Assembly: GCA_965277415.1 (NCBI GenBank)
Contig: CBDICS010000018.1
Coordinates: 186,001-250,000, forward strand
Origin: JAHDHW01 sp965277415
GTDB taxonomy: Bacteria; Bacteroidota; Bacteroidia; Chitinophagales; Saprospiraceae
Length of the DNA stretch: 64,000 bases
Direction of reading: 5' to 3'
The position numbers were made by a program, and so were the translations under genes. Positions 43,158 through 51,512 of the stretch are shown piece by piece. Numbering within the stretch: position 1 is the first letter of the stretch; the number at the start of each line of letters is the position of its first letter. The notes beneath the pieces were generated by a model that worked only from the letters and a program-made list of their open reading frames with translations, ran no database searches and was not told where the DNA came from.

Positions 43158-43919
43158 TTATTTGTTTAAGGGTTCTACAATACCTATAATAGGACCAAAA
43201 TTTCCACCCAATTCATTTCGATCTAAGCTTGGAATATATGCTTTTGAGACAAAGCCATCGAGGTACAAAGCGTTTTTACAATTTAATGCTTCTTTAAAAA
43301 GCATAGCAAAATCGAAAAGGTTAAGTTTTTCATTTGAAATAGCGAAAACGACTCTTCTTTCTTTATCAATACCTACACCATTTCGGATGTTTAGATTTTT
43401 TGATCCTTCTACGAATGCTGAATGAACTTTGTTTTTTATGACTAGCATTGGCCCTGATTGTGTCGCAAACTCAGGGCTAGAATTTGTCGATCTAAATTGA
43501 TTGGTAGAAAGCACAAAAGCTTTTTCATTTTCTATATAAAACACGCCATTTGGTTGTAGATAAAAATTACCAAAAGCTTTTTGAATAGTGTCAAGGGATT
43601 GTATGGTTTTTTTATTTTCTATATAGAGTCCCTGAGGTCTGCCATCTTTGCGATACATGCCACCATTCATAGCAAAACTTATCGTCTGATTCTTCTTTGC
43701 TAGAGCAGATTTCAAGTTTTCAAAATCTCTATATTTATGTCCATTCGTATCTGCTAGAAAAAAACGAAGATCTGTTTTAGCTAATTCAATGCGAATGATA
43801 TCAAAACTATGTCCTCGGAAATTCAACTGGAAAGCTTCAAAGCTTGAATCTAATGGCGCATCATGAGCGGAATTACAAGTAAGAAAAGAGAGTAGGATAA
43901 AGAAGAAGAATTTTTCCAT
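43158..43919 (-). CDS. Phosphodiester glycosidase (NAGPA/DUF2233) family exported protein
   Basis: A 253-residue protein with a short N-terminal signal-like hydrophobic segment ending near Cys15 (FLTCN), so it may be a lipoprotein. It then shows the NAGPA-fold landmarks: ISFAMNGGMYRKDGRPQGLYIENKK, NGVFYIENEKAFVLST, ATQSGPMLVIKN, RNGVGIDKERRVVFAISN and ALYLDGFVSKAYIP, with the conserved N-G-G and D-G. The family removes terminal N-acetylglucosamine from phosphodiesters (mammalian uncovering enzyme) or acts on polysaccharides in bacteria. It is on the opposite strand, convergent with the polysaccharide operon. Confidence 0.88.
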   Translation of the reverse strand: MEKFFFFILLSFLTCNSAHDAPLDSSFEAFQLNFRGHSFDIIRIELAKTDLRFFLADTNGHKYRDFENLKSALAKKNQTISFAMNGGMYRKDGRPQGLYIENKKTIQSLDTIQKAFGNFYLQPNGVFYIENEKAFVLSTNQFRSTNSSPEFATQSGPMLVIKNKVHSAFVEGSKNLNIRNGVGIDKERRVVFAISNEKLNLFDFAMLFKEALNCKNALYLDGFVSKAYIPSLDRNELGGNFGPIIGIVEPLNK

Positions 43920-43992
43920 TGGCGCAAAGAAATGGTGATAGACTTATGTAGGTTATGCAGTTATCATGACTACATAACCCACATAAGTAAAA

Positions 43993-45171
43993 CTATACTT
44001 TTTTAATAATCATAGAAGAAGCGCCACCACCGCCATTACAGATTGCAGCTAATCCTATTTTACCATCTTTTTGATGAAGGACATTATTCAGCGTCGTCAA
44101 AATTCGAGCTCCAGAAGCACCTAAAGGATGACCAAGGGCAACTGCTCCACCATGAACATTGACTTTGTTTTCTTTGAGTCGCATATCTTTATTGAAAGCC
44201 ATAGTGACAACAGCAAATGCCTCGTTAACTTCAAAGTAATCAATTTCTGTTTTTTTCAACCCAGCCAATTTTAATGCTTTTTTCGCAGCAAGAGGTGGTG
44301 TAGTAGTAAACCATTCTGGTGCTTGAGCGGCATCTGCGAAAGAAAGTATTTGAGCTACAGGTTTTAGTTTGTATTTTTTTACAGCAGCAGCACTTGCAAG
44401 GATAATAGCGGATGCGCCATCATTAATTGTTGAAGCATTAGCTGCGGTGACTGTCCCGTCTTTATTAAATGCAGGGCGGAGTGAAGGGATTTTTTCAAAC
44501 CGTACTTTTTTGTATTCTTCGTCTTCAGTCATTAAGATAGGATCTCCTTTGCGTTGAGGAATAGATACGGGAATAATCTCTGCTTTCATTGCGCCACTGG
44601 CTGTAGCCTCCGCAGCCCTCTGATAAGATTGGATTGCATAAGCATCTTGCTCTTCTCTACTAATCTGATATTTTGTGGCGGTATTATCAGCAAAACCACC
44701 CATTGCCTTTCGGTCATAAGCATCCATTAGTCCATCGTGGTATAGTCCATCAATTAATTGACCATTGCCATACTTATATCCCCATCTAGCATTTGGTACA
44801 TAGAAAGGAATATTAGACATACTCTCCATTCCTCCAGTCACAACGATATCATTTTGACCAAGCATAATACTTTGGGCACCGAACATGACTGACTTCATTC
44901 CAGAAGAGCATACTTTATTGATTGTAGTACAAGGGACGCCACTTGGGATGCCCGCAGCGATTGCCGCCTGACGAGCTGGAGCCTGCCCAAGTCCAGCAGA
45001 AACAACGTTACCCATGATAACTTCATTAACTGCTGTCTTTCTTACTTTAGCTCTTTTTAATGCGCCTTCGATAGCAATAGTTCCTAATTGTACTGCTGAA
45101 AATTTAGATAATGCGCCACCGAAACTACCCATTGGTGTCCTTGCCGCGGATACTATATAAACTGGTTTCAT
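43993..45171 (-). CDS. Acetyl-CoA C-acetyltransferase (thiolase)
   Basis: A 392-residue degradative/biosynthetic thiolase. The nucleophilic Cys is in NKVCSSGMKSV (residue 88), the catalytic His in VALGHPLGASGARI, and the second Cys in AICNGGGGASSMI. The N-terminus PVYIVSAARTPMGSFGGALS is standard. It condenses two acetyl-CoA to acetoacetyl-CoA or cleaves 3-ketoacyl-CoA, and so could use acetoacetate from the fumarylacetoacetase route after CoA activation. Full length, ATG start; monocistronic; upstream on its 5' side is the repeat array. Confidence 0.96.
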   Translation of the reverse strand: MKPVYIVSAARTPMGSFGGALSKFSAVQLGTIAIEGALKRAKVRKTAVNEVIMGNVVSAGLGQAPARQAAIAAGIPSGVPCTTINKVCSSGMKSVMFGAQSIMLGQNDIVVTGGMESMSNIPFYVPNARWGYKYGNGQLIDGLYHDGLMDAYDRKAMGGFADNTATKYQISREEQDAYAIQSYQRAAEATASGAMKAEIIPVSIPQRKGDPILMTEDEEYKKVRFEKIPSLRPAFNKDGTVTAANASTINDGASAIILASAAAVKKYKLKPVAQILSFADAAQAPEWFTTTPPLAAKKALKLAGLKKTEIDYFEVNEAFAVVTMAFNKDMRLKENKVNVHGGAVALGHPLGASGARILTTLNNVLHQKDGKIGLAAICNGGGGASSMIIKKV

Positions 45172-45269
45172 TCTTTGATTATATTTGGTTAATGATTAAA
45201 TGAAATTTGGAATTGCAAAAGTACGAAAAAACTGGTTTTTATGTGGGGTGTTTTGGACATTATGGTTTT

Positions 45270-45912
45270 GGACACAGAGGGCACTGAGTAGCACTGAGTT
45301 CACAGTATGATATGGATGCTTGTATTTCTTATAATGATATTCAATTCCATAAAATCTAAGTAAGCTTTTTTTAAAAAAAACTCTGTGTTTTCTCCGTGCT
45401 ACTCCGTGCGCTCTGTGTCCACAAAGAAGCACTAAGTTCACAGTGTGATATGGATGCTTGTTTCTTGTAATGATATTCAATTCCATAAAATCTAAATAAG
45501 CTTTTTTAAAACTATCTGTGTGTTTTGGACACAGAGGGCACTGGGTAACACTGAGTTCACAGTGTGATATGGATGCTTGTTTCTTGTATGATATTCAATT
45601 CCATAAAATCTAAATAAGCTTTTTTAAAACTATCTGTGTGTTTTGGACACAGAGGGCACTGGGTAACACTGAGTTCACAGTGTGATATGGATGCTTGTTT
45701 CTTGTAATGATATTCAATTCCATAAAATCTAAATAAGCTTTTTTTTAAAAAAACTCAGTGTTTTCTCCGTGCTACTCCGTGCGCTCTGTGTCCACAAAGA
45801 AGCACTAAGTTCACAGTATGATATGGATGCTTGTTTCTTATAATGATAAAATCTAAATAAGTTTTTAAAAAACCTTCTGTGTCCTCTGTGCTACTCCGTG
45901 CGCTCTGTGTCC
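45270..45912. repeat. Five-copy degenerate tandem array
   Basis: The word TTCACAGTRTGATATGG begins at 45299, 45437, 45556, 45674 and 45810, so spacings are 138, 119, 118 and 136. Between copies lies either the end-type CTCCGTGCTACTCCGTGCG (ending 45420, 45793 and, as a variant, 45912) or its near-complement GGACACAGAGGGCACTG (45270, 45527, 45645). Each copy also shares TTCCATAAAATCTAAATAAG. The first copy (45270-45420) is a complete 151-nt miniature element with both inverted termini. The whole gap 45172-45915 has no credible gene. Confidence 0.85.
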
Positions 45913-45915
45913 ATG

Positions 45916-46287
45916 TCAATTAATAAATCGTCTAATCCCATCTTTCAATAATTTAGAATGGAAGTTTATTAATAAGCCTAGTTTAAAATTACCTAACTTC
46001 ATATAAGTCAAAATTTGAGCAGAATGAACAGGAGCTAATGCTTCAACACATTTAAGTTCTATGACCACTTGATTATTAACCACTAAATCGATCCTATAAG
46101 CTTGTTCAAGTTTAAGGTCTTTATAGATAAGCGGTAATAATTTCTCTTTTTGGATAGAGAACCCTTCTTTTTCTAATTCAAAAAGAAGACATTCTTGATA
46201 GGTACTTTCCAATAAACCAGGTCCCAGTGTTTTATGGATTTCAATAGCTTTTCCAATGATAGTCCCTGTAATGGTATTCAAATTCAT
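45916..46287 (-). CDS. GxxExxY protein (PD-(D/E)XK-like), element A
   Basis: A 123-residue GxxExxY protein. The name motif is GLLESTY; the fold is PD-(D/E)XK-like with the candidate active site D in YRIDLVV and E-x-K in VVIELK, followed by QILTYMKLG. Catalytic nuclease activity has not been shown for these single-domain proteins as far as I know. The gene lies between a copy of the end repeat (45884-45912) and the right end (46390-46418), both in the same direction. Its paralogue is at 46986-47357 on the opposite strand. ATG start; the C-terminus ends GIRRFIN, as in the paralogue (GIKRYVM). Confidence 0.9.
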   Translation of the reverse strand: MNLNTITGTIIGKAIEIHKTLGPGLLESTYQECLLFELEKEGFSIQKEKLLPLIYKDLKLEQAYRIDLVVNNQVVIELKCVEALAPVHSAQILTYMKLGNFKLGLLINFHSKLLKDGIRRFIN

Positions 46288-46450
46288 AATAAGTAGTTTT
46301 TAATTAAAAAATTAAGATTCTACCTATATGACTCCAAACCTTCTAAAATTCCATAAAACCTAAATAAGTTTTTTAAAAAACTCGGTGTCCTTCGTGCTAC
46401 TCCGTGCGCTCTGTGTCCAATCAATCCAGAGCCCTCTGTCTCCAAAACAA

Positions 46451-46807
46451 CTACCCACCCTCCAACATCCTTTTCCGCATAAACATCACCAAGATACCAA
46501 TGAAGACCAAAAATAAATCAATCCCATATCGGAGCATATTGATTTCCCAGGCATTGCCACTTAAAATAACCAAGGTTTTACCTCCCGCTTTTACCCCTGT
46601 AATAAGTATGAGGTAATATAAAGCCCAGAAAAAAATGGCCATTGTTGTATAGGTATGTTTACTAGTAATAAAATAAATCAATAAAACATGAATAAATGCA
46701 GGAATCAAAGATGAAAAATCACCCAGCAGGATAGCCATTGCTAAGTTTTTTAATAGCAAAAAACTAATAGTAATCAAAAGGATAATTCTGTATGGATTTT
46801 TTATCAT
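46451..46807 (-). CDS. Small four-helix membrane protein, unknown
   Basis: A 118-residue membrane protein with about four hydrophobic helices (residues about 7-28, 32-50, 55-75 and 90-110) and a short basic C-terminus (MFMRKRMLEGG). No family is recognised. It occupies the interval between the two GxxExxY elements: the stop codon is at 46451, just beyond the outer edge of element A, and its ATG is two bases from the left terminal repeat of element B. It may be a resident gene trimmed by the insertions on both sides, or part of a composite unit. Confidence 0.6.
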   Translation of the reverse strand: MIKNPYRIILLITISFLLLKNLAMAILLGDFSSLIPAFIHVLLIYFITSKHTYTTMAIFFWALYYLILITGVKAGGKTLVILSGNAWEINMLRYGIDLFLVFIGILVMFMRKRMLEGG

Positions 46808-46808
46808 G

Positions 46809-47438
46809 GGTGATTTTTTTTGACACGAAGTTTCACAGAGTTATACACGAAGGTCCACGAAAAAGGATTTGTTTTATTGTCATGTATTTGAGGTGAATTT
46901 TAAAAAATAGTAAACTATTTGTAGAATTTCAGAAAGTTTGGAGTCTTCTATGTAGAGATACTTAACTAAAGTAAAAAAATAAGAAATGAAATTTAAGGAT
47001 TATACGTATGAAATTATTGGAAAAGCTATAGAAGTACATAATATTCTTGGCCCTGGATTATTAGAAAATACTTATCAAGAATGCCTATTGTATGAATTGA
47101 AAAATGCAGGTTTTAAAGTTCATAAGGAGTTATTAATGCCCTTGACTTATAAAGATTTAGATTTAAATAAAGCCTATAGGATTGACTTATTAGTAAATGA
47201 AAAAGTAGTAATTGAAATAAAAGCAGTTGAAAAAATGTTGCCAGTTCATCAAGCACAAATATTAACCTACATGAAATTAGGAGGCTATAAAATAGGTCTA
47301 ATGATTAATTTTAATACCAAAAGCTTAATAGAAGGAATCAAACGATATGTAATGTAAACCGCTTGAAAAGGTAGCGCATTATCAACTTTGTGTTCCTTCG
47401 TGTATAAACCGTGAGACTTCGTGTCAAAAAAAATCACC
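46809..47438. mobile_element. GxxExxY element B with about 50-nt terminal inverted repeats
   Basis: A 630-nt unit bounded by inverted repeats at 46809-46861 and 47386-47438. The outer 23 nt (GGTGA, eight T, GACACGAAGT) match perfectly, and TATACACGAAGG recurs further in. Each arm is built from four roughly 10-nt words of the type CAC[AG][GA]AG (GACACGAAG, TCACAGAG, TACACGAAG, CCACGAA). The right arm overlaps the stop codon (47434-47436) of the convergent T9SS gene, and the left arm abuts the ATG of the membrane-protein gene. The only gene inside is the GxxExxY gene. Confidence 0.8.
46986..47357 (+). CDS. GxxExxY protein (PD-(D/E)XK-like), element B
   Basis: A 123-residue paralogue of the element A protein, same length, reading the other way. 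It has GLLENTY (name motif), YKDLDLNKAYRIDLLVNEKVVIEIK with the candidate D and E-x-K active-site residues, and HQAQILTYMKLGGYKIGLMINFN. The whole gene plus 125-178 nt of flanking DNA lies inside the 46809-47438 inverted repeats, so it is the only protein this unit could supply for its own movement. GxxExxY function is unproven; nuclease-type chemistry is suggested by fold only. Confidence 0.9.
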   Translation: MKFKDYTYEIIGKAIEVHNILGPGLLENTYQECLLYELKNAGFKVHKELLMPLTYKDLDLNKAYRIDLLVNEKVVIEIKAVEKMLPVHQAQILTYMKLGGYKIGLMINFNTKSLIEGIKRYVM

Positions 47439-48519
47439 GAAGCACCACCACCTGTTCAGTGATTTCAAAACCCTTAATTTTTAAACGACAGAAATAAACC
47501 CCATTAGGCAAACCATGCCCTGCGAACAAAACCTTATGTTGTCCTTGTGATTGAGTACCGCTTAATAAATGGCGAACTAATTTACCTTCCTGATTCAGCA
47601 GGTCTAAACTAAGGTGTTCATTTTGTTCTAGTTCAAATTGAATATAAGACTGATCCGTAATTGGATTAGGGAAAATCGTAAATTTGAAATCCGTTTTGTC
47701 TAAGCCCTGAATATCAGTCGTCACAGTATCTTGAGCAAAACCAACAAATACAACATCATTGCCAATAGGAATAGCTAAAGTATCATTTTGTAAAGCATAA
47801 CCAATATCTGCTGGACTATCAATAAAAGGAGTTGTGATGACTTCAAGAGGATTAGCAAAATCTTTATCAAACTTAGAAATTTGATCCGGATTCCAAGAAG
47901 CGATATAGTAATCGCCATTATTATCCTCATCAATGCCATCTATATTTCCTAGGCTGGTCCCGATAATAGTAGAAACCGTATTATTACTAAGATCGACCGC
48001 TTTAATACTCGCATTATTCCCCCAATTAACGAAAATCAAACGATTATTATCCCCGTCATACACAATCCCATTAGGAGTACTGTTGGTATTACTTACGATC
48101 TCTTCATAGGTCATATTGTTAAAGTCGCTTACATTTATTTTATAAATTTTACCACCACCAAAATCTGTAACGTATAAAAAATTACTGCCATCATTTGTCA
48201 TGCCATTTAAAAACCCCACACCTGGAATAGCCAACCAACCAAGAAGTACCCCGTCTAGAGGATCATAAGCTCGAATGATGTTGTCGTCAATTGCATAAAG
48301 TACATTTCCGAGAACTTCCATTCCGTGAGAGGCGTCAGCTGCCCCAAGAAGACTAAGATTTCCGTATCCATCATCAATAATGATATTATTACCATTCGCA
48401 ACCAGCCAACGCTTATTGATTGGATCATACTCCACACTTTCAGCGTTTTGATAATTCTGACTAAAGATCGGTCCGAGATAAATGAAACATACAGCAACTA
48501 GTAAAAATATCTTTTTCAT
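47434..48519 (-). CDS. T9SS-exported beta-propeller (SMP-30/NHL-like) protein
   Basis: A 361-residue secreted protein. The signal peptide MKKIFLLVAVCFIYLGPIFSQ begins at ATG 48519 (an ATG eight codons upstream is less likely). Repeats such as NGMTNDGSNFLYVTDFGGGKIYKI, PNGIVYDGDNNRLIFVNWGN and IDGIDEDNNGDYYIASWNPDQISKF are the blades of an SMP-30/NHL-type beta-propeller (residues about 25-265). The last 75 residues (FTIFPNPITDQSYIQFEL through GVYFCRLKIKGFEITEQVVVLR) form a type A sorting domain for T9SS export. The final codons V-L-R-stop fall within the right terminal repeat of element B. Confidence 0.88.
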   Translation of the reverse strand: MKKIFLLVAVCFIYLGPIFSQNYQNAESVEYDPINKRWLVANGNNIIIDDGYGNLSLLGAADASHGMEVLGNVLYAIDDNIIRAYDPLDGVLLGWLAIPGVGFLNGMTNDGSNFLYVTDFGGGKIYKINVSDFNNMTYEEIVSNTNSTPNGIVYDGDNNRLIFVNWGNNASIKAVDLSNNTVSTIIGTSLGNIDGIDEDNNGDYYIASWNPDQISKFDKDFANPLEVITTPFIDSPADIGYALQNDTLAIPIGNDVVFVGFAQDTVTTDIQGLDKTDFKFTIFPNPITDQSYIQFELEQNEHLSLDLLNQEGKLVRHLLSGTQSQGQHKVLFAGHGLPNGVYFCRLKIKGFEITEQVVVLR

Positions 48520-48605
48520 AATTTGATTTTTATTTTTTGTCAAAAGTATACTCTTTAGTGGAATATTTGTGCTTTAACCGTGCACTCTTTTGCCAAATAA
48601 GCGAC

Positions 48606-48625
48606 CCAACCTTAGGTTGGAACTA
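48606..48625. repeat. Solitary hairpin unit related to the 27.8-28.1 kb array
   Basis: CCAACC-TTA-GGTTGG followed by AACTA has the stem-loop-AACTA arrangement of the inverted units at 27990-28055. The CTTT on the other side is not conserved. It lies in the gap between the two divergent T9SS genes. Confidence 0.5.
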
Positions 48626-48714
48626 TTTTTTGAAATGAAAATCTTATTTTTATAAATGACGGAGGATGTTCTTATTGAAGTTGTTCTGTCTAATAACTAA
48701 ATAAATCAAAATTA

Positions 48715-51075
48715 ATGAGAGTATTATTATCTATTATTCTGGTATTTGTTTTTAGTAGCCTTTATAGTCAGACTTTTAATAGTGTGAAAATAGATTTGGA
48801 TGGACGGGCCATTGTAGAATTAGCGAAACTCGGGCTTGATGTCGAGCATGGAGAATATTCGAAAGGCAAACAATTTATTGGTGTGTTTTCTGATCGCGAA
48901 CTTAGCCAAATTCAGAAAGCAGGATTTGATTATGAAATTTTAATTGAAAACCTATCAGATTACCGGAGAACACATCATCACGAAGGCGGACAGCATGTAC
49001 ATTACAGAAACCCCGGCCCGTGTGACGATGGAAGTGATGCATCTGAATTGGAAATCCCTGAAAATTTTGAACTAGGGTCCTTTGGCGGTTTTTTTACCTA
49101 TCAGGAGATGTTAGACAACCTTGATGCTATGGCGACTCAATTCCCAAATTTGATAACGATCAAAGCTCCAATTGATGCAATTCTAACACACGAAGATAGA
49201 CCTATCTATTGGATAAAGATATCTGATAATGTAAATATAGACGAAGCAGAACCTGAGATTTTGTATACCGCTGTTCATCATGCTAGAGAGCCAGGAGGAA
49301 TGTCTGGACTTATTTATTTTATGTGGCATGTTTTAGAAAATTATGATAGCGATCCACAGATTCAAGCCATGGTCAATGAGACAGAACTTTTCTTTGTACC
49401 CTGCCTCAATCCAGATGGATATATTTATAATGAAGAAAATTATTTTAATGGCGGTAGTATTTACTGGAGAAAAAACAGGAGAGATAATGGAGATGGATCG
49501 TTTGGTGTTGATCTAAATCGAAATTACGGCTATGAGTTTGGATACGATGATAATGGCTCATCGCCAGATACAGATGATGCTACTTATCGAGGGCCAGAAG
49601 GGTTTTCAGAACCAGAGACACAGGCAGCGCGGGCGATCTGTAATGCCCATGAATTTCAAATCGCACTTAACTATCATACATATGGTGACCTACTAATCTA
49701 CCCATGGGGTTACGATAATGTCGGGATTGCTGATCCTGTTTTCCCCTTACTTGCAGCGTCGATGGTTGCTGAAAACAACTTCTTTGCTGGCACAGGCTTA
49801 GAAACGGTAGGATACCCTGCCAATGGAAATTCAGACGACTGGATGTTTGGCGAAGCTATTAGTAAGCCACCCATTTATTCGATGTCTCCAGAGCTTGGAC
49901 TAGGAGGATTTTATCCAGCTGAATCAGAAATAATAAATATTGTACAATCTGCTCTACCTCAAAACATAGCAACAAGCCTATTGGCACATAGTTATGCACA
50001 AATCGAAGAGCAAAACGATCTACTAATATCAAGTATTAATCCACAAGCATTTAATTTTAAATTGACAAATGCCGGATTGCAAGGAGGAGATTTTACCGTT
50101 ACACTAAGTGCAGTAAGCGATAATTTTAATTCAGTTGGGGCATCCCAAGATTATACTATTGCCTCTCAAGAAAGTATAGAAGACTTTATAATGTTTAATG
50201 TAGTGAATGACATCACAGCAGGGGAGGAGATTGTCTTTGCTTTATCAGTAGATAATGGAAATTATGTCATTTCAGATACGATCACCAAGATTTTTGGAAT
50301 AACAGAAGTACTATTTGCAGATGCAGCGGATAATCTTGACAATTGGTCAGCCGACACTTGGGCAACTACCGACGAAGATTTCGTATCTATGAACACAAGT
50401 TTTACAGATTCACCCAATAGCGACTATCCACCGAATTCAGTCAACCATATTTATACAAATCCTATTTCACTCGTGGATGCAGAAGGAGCTTTCCTAAATT
50501 TCTGGGCTAAATGGGATATCGAATCAGGATGGGATTATACACAAGTCAGCATCTCCGTAGATGGCGGATCGACTTTCGAACCACAATGCGGTCTATATAC
50601 TAAAACAGGGAATGATAATCAAGATGAAGGTCAACCCCTATATGATGGTATACAATTAGAATGGGTAAAAGAGCAAATAGAATTATCAGATTACCTAGGC
50701 GAGGATATTATTATCCGATTTACTATGATTGCAGATGGAGGTGTAGAAGAAGACGGTTTTTATTTTGATGATTTAGAAGTCGTTGCGATAATAGATAATA
50801 GTGTGGCAACAAAACCAGTAGAATGGAACGCCTTACAAATAAGAACCTATCCCAATCCCGCAGCAGCACTAATTCATATAGAACTATCGACAATTATACC
50901 TCAGTCGCAAATATCATTTTATAATGCACAAGGAAGTTTGATTTATAAAAAAGCGTATAAAAATGAATCCTTGATGAAAATTTCCGTTGACCAATGGCCA
51001 CAAGGAATGTACTTTTACGAGCTATTAGACAAGGATACCGGCAATAAAACAAAAGGAAAAATACTAGTGAAATAA
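48715..51075 (+). CDS. T9SS-exported M14 metallocarboxypeptidase
   Basis: A 786-residue secreted M14 peptidase. After the signal peptide (ends LYSQ) comes a short propeptide, then the M14 domain with the zinc motif H-x-x-E in AVHHAREPGGMSG, the substrate-binding R/N pair in RRDNGDGSFGVDLNRNYGYEFG, the zinc His in LNYHTYGDLLIYPWGY and the catalytic Glu in SMSPELGLGGFYP. A beta-sandwich region (about 440-530), an MAM-like/immune-inhibitor-A-like region (FLNFWAKWDIESGWDYTQVSISVDGG) and a type A sorting domain (TYPNPAAALIHIEL to KILVK) follow. It is distinct in architecture from the M14 protein at 28.1-30.7 kb. ATG start. Confidence 0.95.
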   Translation: MRVLLSIILVFVFSSLYSQTFNSVKIDLDGRAIVELAKLGLDVEHGEYSKGKQFIGVFSDRELSQIQKAGFDYEILIENLSDYRRTHHHEGGQHVHYRNPGPCDDGSDASELEIPENFELGSFGGFFTYQEMLDNLDAMATQFPNLITIKAPIDAILTHEDRPIYWIKISDNVNIDEAEPEILYTAVHHAREPGGMSGLIYFMWHVLENYDSDPQIQAMVNETELFFVPCLNPDGYIYNEENYFNGGSIYWRKNRRDNGDGSFGVDLNRNYGYEFGYDDNGSSPDTDDATYRGPEGFSEPETQAARAICNAHEFQIALNYHTYGDLLIYPWGYDNVGIADPVFPLLAASMVAENNFFAGTGLETVGYPANGNSDDWMFGEAISKPPIYSMSPELGLGGFYPAESEIINIVQSALPQNIATSLLAHSYAQIEEQNDLLISSINPQAFNFKLTNAGLQGGDFTVTLSAVSDNFNSVGASQDYTIASQESIEDFIMFNVVNDITAGEEIVFALSVDNGNYVISDTITKIFGITEVLFADAADNLDNWSADTWATTDEDFVSMNTSFTDSPNSDYPPNSVNHIYTNPISLVDAEGAFLNFWAKWDIESGWDYTQVSISVDGGSTFEPQCGLYTKTGNDNQDEGQPLYDGIQLEWVKEQIELSDYLGEDIIIRFTMIADGGVEEDGFYFDDLEVVAIIDNSVATKPVEWNALQIRTYPNPAAALIHIELSTIIPQSQISFYNAQGSLIYKKAYKNESLMKISVDQWPQGMYFYELLDKDTGNKTKGKILVK

Positions 51076-51090
51076 AAAATGAAGAAATAG

Positions 51091-51121
51091 TTGCATTTTA
51101 CAAACTGCTTCCTTACTTTTG
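51091..51121 (+). promoter_or_regulatory. Complete Bacteroidota promoter for the tRNA
   Basis: TTG (51091-51093), a 20-nt spacer and TACTTTTG (51114-51121) match TTG-N(19-21)-TAnnTTTG; the tRNA begins 12 nt downstream of the last G. Confidence 0.8.
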
Positions 51122-51132
51122 CAGTCCAATAT

Positions 51133-51205
<73 letters not shown>

Positions 51206-51215
51206 CAAAAGAAAG

Positions 51216-51255
51216 AAAGTCATCTATAATCAGTGGATTGTGGATGGCTTTTTTT
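51216..51255 (+). terminator. tRNA terminator
   Basis: AAAGTCATC (51216-51224) pairs with GATGGCTTT (51243-51251, one G-T wobble), followed by TTTTT to 51255. The remaining gap to 51512 holds nothing else that I can assign. Confidence 0.8.
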
Positions 51256-51512
51256 GTTGGTTGTTGGGATGGCTCCTTATTCTTAGATCTCACCTTATTT
51301 TAGCTTATTGCACGTTGTTAAATTTATAAATTAAGCTATCTGAAAACTCAAGATTTCTTCAAATCAGACCGTTTGGTGTACATTGTTACTTCTTTTTAGG
51401 TTATTTAGTTCGATAATATTTCAGCAGGTAATCTACAAAAAGTGTAATTGATAAATATTAAATTTATTTGTAGTTACAGCCTGATTAACTGACAACCAAA
51501 AACTGAACCCTG

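Larger units (their letters stand above)
45270..46418. mobile_element. GxxExxY element A with inverted termini and internal repeat array
   Basis: The region is bounded by a 29-nt terminal sequence (45270-45298, beginning GGACACAGAGGGCACTGAG) and its inverted counterpart (46390-46418, ending CGCTCTGTGTCC). The ends are made of three about 10-nt direct repeats of a [GC]CAC-x-GAG-type word. A weaker outermost copy (TTTTGGAGACAGAGGGC in complement, 46431-46447) may mark the true edge. Inside are a tandem array (45270-45912) and one GxxExxY gene. No transposase, integrase or target duplication was found. Confidence 0.6.

Noticed and set aside
45196..45486. A 96-codon minus-strand frame in the repeat array
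   Set aside because: Its translation simply follows the tandem repeats and breaks at the next copy.
45270..45912. Regularly spaced repeats considered as a CRISPR array
   Set aside because: Repeats are long, degenerate and carry inverted termini; intervals are themselves homologous rather than unique spacers, and no cas gene is present.
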